Assembly: GCF_963675165.1 (NCBI RefSeq)
Contig: NC_087381.1
Location: 6,697,378-6,761,377, forward strand
Source of the DNA: Halichondria panicea
Lineage: Eukaryota > Porifera > Demospongiae > Suberitida > Halichondriidae
DNA: 64,000 bases
Direction: 5' to 3'
The position numbers were made by a program, and so were the translations under genes. Shown here piece after piece: positions 60,501 through 64,000 of the stretch. Positions within the stretch are counted from its first letter, which is position 1. Every line of letters starts with the position of its first letter. The notes beneath the pieces were generated by a model, which had not been told where the DNA came from, made no database searches, and was given only the letters and a program-made list of their open reading frames with translations.

Positions 60501-63199
60501 AAAGTTTGAGTTTAAAGAGTTCATTCCAATGGATTGCCGCTTTGCTGATTCGAATGATATGACAAAAGCAAGAAAACAGATTCAGAAAAGCTCTGCTATT
60601 CTTCGTTCTCCAGAAACTATCAGCTTGAATGCTCACACCTTTTACATCTACCTTGCCGAAAGCTTCAAAGACGACCTTGCTTTGTCATTGGGAAATGTCT
60701 ATGAAAGAATCAAGAGCGATCTTAACGAGGATCTGTCAAAACGCACTCAAGATATTCTTTCTTTCATACCCAGCACCGTCCCTCACCTTGTAGAGATCTG
60801 TGACCAGCTGCATAAAAGAGGTCTCCTATTGTTTCTCCGCAATGACAGCTCTCCAGAGAAGTCTTTCTTAGTGATTGACCAAGCAACACTTCTGTCCAGA
60901 GTCACTGGGACTGTGTTTGCTCCTGAAAGTTTCCGCCAGCACTGCAAGCTAGCTTCAAGCACTGGAGTGGTGCCTTTGTCGAAATTCAAAAAAGAATTCA
61001 AAGGCTTCGACACGGAGATGCTGATTGCCTACATGTCTCATTTAGAGCTGTGTTTCGAAATATTAGACAAGCAAGTCTTGGATTTCATTTCGAAGGAGAT
61101 TACTTCTTCCACTGACAGAGATGCTTCTGTTCCTGAGTCTGACACACGATACCTCTTCTTTCCAGGGCTCATTCGAATCGAAACTCCAGAGCAAGTTTGG
61201 AAAGATACTCAAAGCATCAAGTACCACTTTGGTTGGATACTTAAAACCTCTCAAAAAACCGAGTTTTTTGATCCTCGCTGCCTTCAGGTTCTCATTCTGA
61301 GGATAGTGTTCACATTCCGCCTTGCCCCTGCCAGTAACATAATGCATGATGTCCCTGCCCTACAAAAATTCTGCTCTGTGTGGAAGAGTGGGATCTGCTG
61401 GTGCGATGATGATGGAATCACTGCACACCTCGAGCTTGCTGAAAATGGCCGATCTTTTGTTCTCAAAATGCGCTCTGACACAGTTCGACCTGAAGGTCTG
61501 ATTCATCGCTCCAGAATTATGAGCACAATCCGTGAGACTGTTGAATGTTTTGGCCGCAATGTGAATGTGATTGAATCAGTGATTGATCCAGATGAAGTTG
61601 TCAAGCATCCTCTGAAAAATCCCTCTGACCTCCCACTGGTCAACATCAAAGATATTGCAGCAGCTGTCTCTTCCAACAGAATAATGATCAAATCAACACA
61701 ACAAAATGGCCTCACCTTCAAGCATCTCTTACAGTTTGAGCCATACGCTGGCCTGGATCAAACCACCATACAGTGTATCCACAGTGACAAGAATACCAAG
61801 AAAGATGAGAAAATCTCCGGAGCTTTCATTTATCATTTTGCCAACCAAATTTCCGACCCTGACAATGAAGAACAGGATCAAGTAGTTCGAAACAGTAGCA
61901 TGTACAGAAGAATCCTGAGCCCTTCCATTGTCAAAATTCCGCTAGTCAGTCCCAGACAGGAGGTTGTCCAGGCCCTTGAGACGTGGAGGAGTGAGACTGA
62001 GGGAACTTACAGCTGTCTGAGGGAGAATCTCAACAAGTACAGCGTCTTCACTGGGAGAAACCCTCTGGTGAGTGGGATTCATTTTCTCGTGTATATTTAT
62101 ATAGTTCGTATGTGTATAATATATGTATATTTAATATATACATTATTTGATCTCATGCATGCAGGACCTAGCAGGTGTGGCTCACAGCGAGGTTGATCTC
62201 TCTGTATTCCCAGCTACAGATGATACAGGTTTGTGTGTTTTCAATTACAAGGTGTGACCTCATGGTTCATCACCACATGCAGGAGAAGACTTGCTACCAC
62301 TAGATAAAGTGAAGAATGCAGTCATTGCAATCACTGCTAACTGGTACAGTCTGGCAATACAACTGGACATTGACTACAAAACTAGAAAGGTAGAAATGTG
62401 ACAATCATGTAATGCATGACCGAATATTCATTACTTAGACATTGTTGTCATGTCCAGGTCATTGAGCGTGACCACCCATCGGCAGAAGCTGGGTTCCATG
62501 CCATGTTGCAGCACTGGGTGAGGAGACCCTCCCCTCCCCCCTCCTGGTCGGCCCTCATTAGAGCACTAAAGTGCCCCGTCATCAATCGAGCAGACATTGC
62601 AGCAGACATGGAGACACATCAGGTATGTTGTACAATCGTGTGTGTACAGTACATTGCATTAACTAACTCCTGAATGTGCAGGATGTGTTGGGAGTATCTA
62701 GATATGGTGAATCATCCATTCCCTCTCAGGATCAGCAAAACTTACTTGTCCAAAAAGGTTTGTACATAATCTATTAGCATTAATTTCAGCTTGACTTGCT
62801 TGCTACAGAGCCACTCGGTGTGGACCAGCACTTGAAGGTGGTGAGAGAGACCACCTGGGAAGCAAGAGCCAAATGGAAGTGTCTGGGAGAACAGTTGGGA
62901 GTTACCATGGGGAAATTAGATGTGAGAATTTTCCTTCAAAAAGTCCCTAATGTGCTCTATATAATTTTGTCGGTTAGACTAAGTAAGTTGATCATGTTGT
63001 GATTTTCTTCCCACAGGAGATTCAGCACAACCATCGTGATGTAGCTGGAGCTTGTTTAACTGGCATGCTGGAGCACTGGTTGACCCAGACCGACCCTCCC
63101 CCATCCTGGTCCGCTCTCGTTGAGGCTCTCAGATCCCCTGCTCTTGGTCAGGGGGACATTGCCAGTGAGATTGAGACTAGGATCACTACCACACCATAG
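9167..63199 (+). CDS. Gene 2: giant ANK-Death-ANK(n)-Roc-COR-Death-Death protein (about 47 exons, 2,501 residues predicted)
   Basis: This is an inferred full gene model, and the parts are listed separately below. The start is ATG at 9167 with an in-frame TAA at 9161-9163; the stop is TAG at 63197-63199. Domain order is three ANK repeats, one ANK, a Death domain, one ANK, 36 one-exon ANK repeats in the array, a partial and a full ANK, Roc, COR, Death, Death. Every exon up to 59792 ends in phase 1, and the exons together total 7,506 nt, divisible by three. ANK stacks bind protein partners, Roc-COR is a GTPase/dimerisation module, and Death domains form homotypic signalling complexes. A role as intracellular sensor or scaffold is an inference. 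The main alternative is two genes, with a break in the repeat-rich intron 12777-17210. Assembly error in the near-identical units is also possible. Confidence 0.6.
9501..10909. other. Gene 2 intron 1, rich in palindromic repeats
   Basis: This 1.4-kb interval separates two phase-1 ANK exons. It holds the palindrome at 9885-10000 and a GC-rich cluster with several copies of a gctgcaaaacagcccc motif near 10190-10280. Several copies of an agtgcaatatg motif lie near 10650-10710. The open stretch at 10148-10405 has a repetitive proline/lysine composition and no domain, so it is not called as a gene. Confidence 0.5.
9885..10000. mobile_element. Palindromic (foldback) element
   Basis: agttataacacgggca at the left end pairs with tgcacgtgttataact at the right end. 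Internal blocks also pair (aatatattgcact with agtgcaatatat). The element is about 116 bp with a GC-rich centre (gggcgccagcccc). A further pair just outside it, tttatatcccg near 10003 and cgggatataaat near 10733-10744, suggests it is the left part of a larger composite of about 860 bp. Confidence 0.55.
10910..11011 (+). CDS. Gene 2 exon 2: single ANK repeat
   Basis: The exon is 102 nt, phase 1-1, after a catgcag acceptor and before a ggtgagt donor. It encodes DIKNIDGHTAVYMARGKGYH and ALAEYVEWFQPGPR, an ANK-type helix-turn-helix with TAVYMA in place of TPLHLA. It joins the previous exon in frame (G|AT). Confidence 0.7.
11457..11705 (+). CDS. Gene 2 exon 3: internal Death domain
   Basis: The exon is 249 nt, phase 1-1 (tatgtag acceptor, caag|gtcagt donor). 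It encodes a helical module with the Death-fold pattern: LSQLECDQWLQLGVRLGLGN, then HQLETIKKS, then a W followed by DIVEALVSIGEYKLAERVC. The order LGxxLGL...LExI...W...LVxALxxIGxxxLAE is typical of Death domains. It lies before most of the ANK stack, unlike DAPK-type proteins, where Death is C-terminal. Confidence 0.7.
11803..12593. mobile_element. Long foldback element (inverted repeat with arms of about 350-400 bp)
   Basis: The outer left sequence (gtagagtaaacaaccgatta) pairs with the outer right sequence (gataatcgtttgtttactct). Inner blocks pair in order: cagctcagagcactaag, ccaaacattcaact, catagccacga, gaactctctctct, acagaaggc, gtacagctctgg, and finally agtgcagtagtgccatcaaa around a short loop near 12120-12165. 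There is no transposase. It sits in the intron between the Death exon and the next ANK exon. Confidence 0.8.
12684..12776 (+). CDS. Gene 2 exon 4: single ANK repeat
   Basis: The exon is 93 nt, phase 1-1, after an aactgcag acceptor and before a gtgaaa donor. It encodes GECESALSVSAFYGWLDCVK and RLVETMGLNPK, an ANK repeat with the helix pair SALSVSAFYGWLDCVKRLVE. It follows the Death exon in frame. Confidence 0.7.
13643..13935 (-). pseudogene. Possible decayed coding fragment, family unknown
   Basis: On the minus strand, 13824 down to 13643 is open and reads IEADDKNTVTALSQCMAALV, KILDGVLKEASSLTG and WSKFHQLRYSTTNFAGY. Just upstream another frame reads TALARAYLNLNSDRCFKVQG and VWQDTN. Both have protein-like composition and meet at a one-base frameshift near 13825. 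I do not recognise the family. Confidence 0.3.
14540..16040. repeat. Duplicated block holding an inverted copy of an array filler module
   Basis: The segment from gagcactaaagtgcaaaccc to the cacagcaaagaagcct region occurs at about 14542-14770 and again at about 15327-15555. It is the reverse complement of the module found once per array unit (for example 19385-19575, ending ggtttgcactttagtgctct). Downstream, a block of roughly 120 bp with acaacgaagctttaac and gctatccatgctgtaaacgc occurs four times (about 14990, 15170, 15770 and 15910), ending in ccaggt(a/g)ag. The whole block is a tandem duplication with a period of about 780 bp. Confidence 0.65.
16045..16155. repeat. Short tandem duplication with GC-rich core
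   Basis: A block containing actactat(a)acccgtggccg followed by cccacgcgc...ctcgggt occurs twice (about 16066-16102 and 16115-16152), after an aaac simple repeat. Confidence 0.6.
16171..16574. mobile_element. Foldback MITE with arms of about 90 bp
   Basis: The left arm, from ctgtatag...gagtaaggcatctatatg through tgttcagacactcatt, acaagcagtgataaaaa and ttttcttttg, is the reverse complement of the right arm ending at ctactgtatag near 16572. A nested accatcgatt motif lies inside each arm. Open stretches across it are by-products of the palindrome. Confidence 0.8.
16590..16850. repeat. Dispersed repeat with a strong hairpin (16776-16832)
   Basis: The hairpin pairs gtcgtcaag..agtaattgcac with gtgcaattact..cttgacgac around a short loop. 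The flanking DNA is moderately GC-rich and carries no domain in any frame. Confidence 0.5.
17142..17162 (+). pseudogene. Remnant of ANK exon A in unit 1
   Basis: Only acaagcatgttgatccaaat plus the final a before gtaagtg remains. The acceptor and the first 81 nt are missing, so it cannot act as an internal exon. Gene 2 would splice from 12776 directly to exon B at 17211, which keeps phase 1. Confidence 0.75.
17211..17487 (+). CDS. Unit 1 ANK exons B (17211-17315) and C (17383-17487)
   Basis: B (105 nt) encodes PVNKAGDTPLSLACANGHLD and TVKYLVNQHHCDPK. C (105 nt) encodes TVNKAGDTPLSLAYKIGHWE and VVKYLAITHHCDTT. Both are symmetric phase 1-1 exons, each one ANK repeat with DTPLSLA at the canonical TPLHLA position. 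The intron between them is 67 nt. Confidence 0.85.
17647..17708 (+). pseudogene. Candidate fourth ANK exon (D), ending in a stop; repeated in every unit
   Basis: After a gctgcag acceptor, the phase-1 frame reads IISANDVLGLTIKLIACHW and then TAA. The pattern aligns with an ANK N-terminal half (xAxDxxGLTxLxLACHxG). Equivalent starts are at 21314, 24984, 28652, 32322, 35783, 38914, 42372, 45344, 48802, 51570, 54538 and 57418. All read checked end at a stop; units 6 and 8 stop slightly earlier after a cc-gg change. It is either a dead ANK exon or an alternative terminal exon. Confidence 0.4.
18090..19324. mobile_element. TIR element of unit 1 with nested 883-bp insert
   Basis: The left end taccgtaagacctcgattta, followed by aggcgac, is matched in inverted form at the right end (gatttaaaccgagatcttac, then ggta). 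In insert-free units the element is about 350-400 bp and the right end reads gtcgctttaaatcgatatct, so the ends are nearly perfect inverted repeats of about 27 bp. It recurs once in every array unit. Confidence 0.75.
18215..19097. mobile_element. 883-bp insertion (unit 1 copy), flanked by CTAA
   Basis: Insert-free units read gcgttctaaatagaggtaaa. In unit 1 the same site is interrupted between ctaa (18211-18214) and a second ctaa (19094-19097), consistent with a 4-bp target duplication. The insert contains a palindrome at 18221-18382 (tttagaacacacctagcca with its inverse) and an inner element at 18386-19098 with ends tttagtgctg and cagcactaaa. Copies of exactly the same length lie at 21883-22765, 25553-26435, 29221-30103, 32891-33773, 39480-40362 and 45910-46792. 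The 100-codon minus-strand open stretch inside has no recognisable domain. Confidence 0.75.
20726..21152 (+). CDS. Unit 2 ANK exons A (20726-20827), B (20876-20980), C (21048-21152)
   Basis: A (102 nt) encodes VNKAGDTPLSLECSRGHLEM and VKALINKHVDPN. B and C match unit 1 apart from a few residues (B has NNAG; C has KGEHWE). All are phase 1-1. The A-B intron is 48 nt and the B-C intron 67 nt. Reading through the 48-nt intron would meet an in-frame TGA, so it must be spliced for the ANK stack to continue. Confidence 0.85.
20726..24395 (+). repeat. Array unit 2 (3,670 bp, with insert)
   Basis: The unit runs from exon A to the base before the next exon A. It has A, B, C, pseudo-exon D and the 883-bp insert at 21883-22765. 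It shares with unit 4 the variants ccactgtgcac and catcactatacatgc, which units 1 and 3 lack. The non-exon remainder (21153-24395) holds only the dispersed modules described elsewhere. Confidence 0.95.
24396..24822 (+). CDS. Unit 3 ANK exons A (24396-24497), B (24546-24650), C (24718-24822)
   Basis: Exon A differs from unit 2 by one codon (DTPLFLE instead of DTPLSLE); unit 5 has the same change. B and C are unchanged from unit 2. Phases and introns are the same. Confidence 0.85.
24396..28063 (+). repeat. Array unit 3 (3,668 bp, with insert)
   Basis: Layout is as in unit 2, with the insert at 25553-26435. Variants in the insert and filler (ccacagtgcac, catcactacatgc) match unit 1, giving an alternating pattern. 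Confidence 0.95.
28064..28490 (+). CDS. Unit 4 ANK exons A (28064-28165), B (28214-28318), C (28386-28490)
   Basis: All three exons look identical to those of unit 2 (exon A with DTPLSLE). Phase 1-1 throughout, open in frame. Confidence 0.85.
28064..31733 (+). repeat. Array unit 4 (3,670 bp, with insert)
   Basis: Nearly identical to unit 2, including the diagnostic filler variants. The insert is at 29221-30103. It lies 7,338 bp from unit 2, two unit lengths away. Confidence 0.95.
31734..32160 (+). CDS. Unit 5 ANK exons A (31734-31835), B (31884-31988), C (32056-32160)
   Basis: Exon A carries DTPLFLE as in unit 3; B and C match unit 2. Intact phase 1-1 exons. Confidence 0.85.
31734..35405 (+). 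repeat. Array unit 5 (3,672 bp, with insert; mosaic)
   Basis: The left part, including exon A with DTPLFLE, resembles unit 3. From about 33300 onward (insert end, attattaaagtgttg, ccagggcttc) it resembles units 7 and 9. The insert is at 32891-33773. The junction of two subfamilies falls inside this unit. Confidence 0.9.
35406..35660 (+). CDS. Unit 6 ANK exons A (35406-35507) and hybrid B/C (35556-35660)
   Basis: The hybrid exon has the acceptor and first residues of B (PVNKAGHTPLFLAY) but the body and donor of C (KSGHWEVVKYLAIVHHCDTK). It is 105 nt, phase 1-1, so one ANK repeat is lost cleanly. Confidence 0.85.
35406..38168 (+). repeat. Array unit 6 (2,763 bp, no insert, fused B/C)
   Basis: The insert site is empty (cgcgttctaaatagaggtaa near 36360). 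The B-C intron is missing and one hybrid exon replaces B and C. The filler carries an extra module with tgtttgtggaaaaggatcg (from about 36700) that the long units lack. Confidence 0.9.
38169..38767 (+). CDS. Unit 7 ANK exons A (38169-38270), B (38319-38423), hybrid C/B (38491-38595), C (38663-38767)
   Basis: A has LRCSRGHLEMVRAL in place of LECSRGHLEMVKAL. The third exon begins like C (gtacag acceptor, KVNNAGD) but continues as B (LACANGHLDTVKYLVNQHH). All four are open and phase 1-1, giving four ANK repeats in this unit. Confidence 0.85.
38169..41994 (+). repeat. Array unit 7 (3,826 bp, with insert, extra B-type exon)
   Basis: It exceeds unit 9 by 172 bp, exactly one exon-plus-intron step (B start to C start is 172 bp). 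The insert is at 39480-40362. Confidence 0.9.
41995..42249 (+). CDS. Unit 8 ANK exons A (41995-42096) and hybrid B/C (42145-42249)
   Basis: Same pair of exons as in unit 6, including GHTPLFLAY in the hybrid. Phase 1-1, no stop. Confidence 0.85.
41995..44770 (+). repeat. Array unit 8 (2,776 bp, no insert, fused B/C)
   Basis: Closely matches unit 6, including the empty insert site and the extra filler module. With unit 7 it forms a long-short pair that is repeated by units 9 and 10. Confidence 0.9.
44771..45197 (+). CDS. Unit 9 ANK exons A (44771-44872), B (44921-45025), C (45093-45197)
   Basis: A has LRCSRGHLEMVRAL as in unit 7. B is the NNAG form, and C has YKSGHWEVVKYL. Phase 1-1, open. 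Confidence 0.85.
44771..48424 (+). repeat. Array unit 9 (3,654 bp, with insert)
   Basis: Like unit 7 but without the extra exon. The insert is at 45910-46792. Confidence 0.9.
48425..48679 (+). CDS. Unit 10 ANK exons A (48425-48526) and hybrid B/C (48575-48679)
   Basis: A has NKYVDPN in place of NKHVDPN. The hybrid equals that of units 6 and 8. Phase 1-1, open. Confidence 0.85.
48425..51192 (+). repeat. Array unit 10 (2,768 bp, no insert, fused B/C)
   Basis: Similar to units 6 and 8. The GT-rich stretch near 49050-49090 is longer than in unit 8. Confidence 0.9.
51193..51447 (+). CDS. Unit 11 ANK exons A (51193-51294) and hybrid B/C (51343-51447)
   Basis: A has CSLGHLEM. The hybrid has NNAGDTPLFLAYKNGHWEVL, so it keeps more B-derived sequence at its start than the other hybrids. 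Phase 1-1, open. Confidence 0.85.
51193..53953 (+). repeat. Array unit 11 (2,761 bp, no insert, fused B/C)
   Basis: A second short unit directly after unit 10, which breaks the long-short alternation. The filler is nearly the same as in unit 10. Confidence 0.9.
53954..54380 (+). CDS. Unit 12 ANK exons A (53954-54055), B (54104-54208), C (54276-54380)
   Basis: A matches unit 11 (CSLGHLEM, NKYVDPN). B is the NNAG form, and C has YKGGHWEVVKYL. Phase 1-1, open. Confidence 0.85.
53954..56680 (+). repeat. Array unit 12 (2,727 bp, no insert, three exons)
   Basis: The insert site is empty (near 55062-55072) but B and C are separate, so absence of the insert and exon fusion are independent events. 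The filler is more diverged than in units 6-11. Confidence 0.9.
56681..57285 (+). CDS. Unit 13 ANK exons A (56681-56782), B (56831-56935), C/B (57007-57111), C (57181-57285)
   Basis: A has SIECSYGNLEMVKAL, B has GGTPLSLACANGHLD, the C/B hybrid has TVNNAGDTPLSLACANGHLD with VEYLVNQ, and C has DTPLYLAYKSGHWEVVKYL. All are phase 1-1. Exon C joins in frame to the Roc exon at 59792. Confidence 0.85.
59490..59733. mobile_element. MITE-like element in the last intron before the Roc exon
   Basis: The left end ctatgtaattataaaccgta, followed by cgggtagaaaatttcgagg, pairs with the right end cctctaaattttccactcgt, followed by acggtacgtatag. The interior is rich in acgaaaattt motifs and has no coding capacity. 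It ends about 60 bp before the acceptor at 59791. Confidence 0.7.
59792..62067 (+). CDS. Gene 2 Roc-COR exon (ANK end, Roc GTPase, COR)
   Basis: The exon is 2,276 nt, phase 1 in and phase 0 out (tattttag acceptor, ctctg|gtgagt donor). It encodes the end of the ANK stack (GKTPLDLANDPEIIKLLLKH), then Roc with P-loop GDGGVGKST, a KTVGI switch, DFAGQ and GSHAD, then the COR region with long amphipathic helices. It has the same length as the gene 1 exon and only scattered substitutions, so the two are recent paralogs. The open frame runs 17 codons upstream into the intron and beyond the donor, but splice sites and the gene 1 match define these limits. All nucleotide-binding motifs except a standard (N/T)KxD are present, so GTP binding is plausible. 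Confidence 0.9.
62165..62622 (+). CDS. Gene 2 tail exons 62165-62228, 62283-62389, 62458-62622: linker and Death domain 1
   Basis: The linker exon (DLAGVAHSEVDLSVFPATDD) corresponds to gene 1 exon 2. The next two exons join in phases 1 and 0. They encode VKNAVIAITANWYSLAIQLD, then HPSAEAGFHAMLQHWVRRPS, then PSWSALIRALKCPVI. This is a Death domain with the W..LA..L start and the PSWxxLIxAL end. Introns are 54 and 68 nt. Confidence 0.85.
62682..63199 (+). CDS. Gene 2 tail exons 62682-62757, 62809-62921, 63017-63199: linker and Death domain 2, stop
   Basis: A 25-codon linker rich in Ser/Gln leads to a second Death domain: ARAKWKCLGEQLGVTMGKLD, then HRDVAGACLTGMLEHWL, then PSWSALVEALRSPALGQGDI. 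It ends at TAG (63197-63199). The exon layout (split after the LD/RK of helix 3) mirrors Death domain 1, which indicates an internal duplication. All phases agree. Confidence 0.88.
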
Positions 63200-63825
63200 A
63201 CAAGTGTACACATGAATTGTCCAAACAATATAGTATTTATATAGTTTGTCTTAGTATTATTCCTCAGACTTGAACACATGCAAGCACTGTGTATAGTATT
63301 GGTATAGTGTAGTGATTGTTAATTTGTATGCAGTATCGTTTGTTATTGTTGTTATGTACAAATCTTTCATATTTAGTTTTCATAGATGAAATGAACAATG
63401 TCATATAGACAATGTCATGTAGACATAGGTTCAAAAAGTAAACTGACAATATAAGTACATACATGCATGATGATCAGTGCATGTCTATAATACAGGTGAG
63501 GGTACAGTCAGTGTTCAACATCTTCCTTGAAGCAGAACAATAGCAGAATACTTAGTATCTATAGCATAATGGGGGGAGGGTGTATCATAAATTATACAGG
63601 CAATTAATACATACATGCATGAGAAGATCAGAAACTGAACATTATGATTATATAATAATTTATAGCTACTAGCTAGTTTTCAATGTGGACTCTCAATTAT
63701 ATTGGGAAGTCTCATCAGCAGTGTGTGGTATTCCTGAGCTCTGAGCCCTTTGGTAAAGGTCATTAACATTGTTCTCTGGTAAAAACCTAGCCTCCTTCAC
63801 TGGCCTCCCCAGAAGAGAAGGAAGA
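63200..63825. other. 3' flank of gene 2, no gene recognised
   Basis: AT-rich sequence with no AATAAA seen in the first 250 bp. Near 63785-63826 it carries the agcctccttcact and gaagagaagg motif that also occurs near 8010. No exon was recognised. Confidence 0.45.
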
Positions 63826-64000
63826 GCGGCGATTATTGATTCCATGTATCGTTGGTTGACCCTCGTCCAAAACCAGTGCACCAATTTGAAAGGCAAAGCC
63901 CACGTGATAGTAGTTGGTAGCCATGCCGATAAAGTTAAGGAAATGAGAGAAGATCCACGAGCCAAAAAGAACATCTTTGCCCCCATTATCAAGAAATTCC
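63826..64000 (+). pseudogene. Third Roc copy, 5'-truncated, running off the window
   Basis: From codon GCG at 63829 the frame reads AIIDSMYRWLTLVQNQCTNL, KGKAHVIVVGSHADKVKEMR and IFAPIIKKF. This matches the middle of the Roc domain of genes 1 and 2. The preceding sequence is unrelated (gaagagaaggaagagc), with no acceptor at the junction, so the P-loop and G3 motif are missing. It is open to the window end. It is probably a truncated duplicate; whether the rest of the exon follows cannot be seen. Confidence 0.7.

Overview
The window looks like animal nuclear DNA, most likely from a demosponge such as Amphimedon. It is AT-rich, with gt..ag introns as short as 48 and 67 nt. It is full of small inverted-repeat elements and codes for ankyrin (ANK), Roc-COR GTPase and Death domains. 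There are no operons, bacterial promoters, CRISPR arrays or recognisable tRNA/rRNA genes. The species is an inference; the gene structure is read directly from splice sites and frames.

Layout. (1) 1-2036: non-coding DNA with a decayed LINE reverse-transcriptase tail. (2) 2037-5069: the 3' part of gene 1 (ANK end, Roc, COR, Death); its 5' exons lie outside the window. (3) 5070-9166: a 60-bp minisatellite, a MITE, a decayed DEAD-box helicase motif, and two orphan exons that end in a stop. (4) 9167-63199: gene 2. Its 5' exons encode three ANK repeats, one more ANK, a Death domain and another ANK (9167-12776). A tandem array of 13 units (about 17120-59791) then carries 36 intact one-repeat ANK exons. 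One large ANK-Roc-COR exon follows (59792-62067), then six small exons encoding two Death domains (62165-63199). (5) 63200-64000: 3' flank and the start of a third, 5'-truncated Roc copy.

Gene 2 model. All the exons listed for gene 2 join with compatible phases. They total 7,506 nt including the stop, an exact multiple of three, which predicts a protein of 2,501 residues. Every ANK cassette exon is symmetric (phase 1-1), so cassettes can be gained, lost or fused without breaking the frame. The array shows all three: full A-B-C units, units with B and C fused into one exon, and units with an extra B-type exon. An 883-bp insertion sits in seven of the 13 units, always at the same site inside a smaller terminal-inverted-repeat element. 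Units 1-4 also form a two-unit higher-order repeat of about 7.34 kb.

Likely role (inference). ANK stack plus Roc-COR plus Death resembles death-associated protein kinase without its kinase, or an NLR-like signalling receptor: a repeat stack that binds a ligand or partner, a GTPase switch, and Death domains for homotypic assembly. Genes 1 and 2 share a nearly identical 2,276-nt Roc-COR exon but have different Death tails, and a third Roc fragment follows, so this is a tandem family under active rearrangement.
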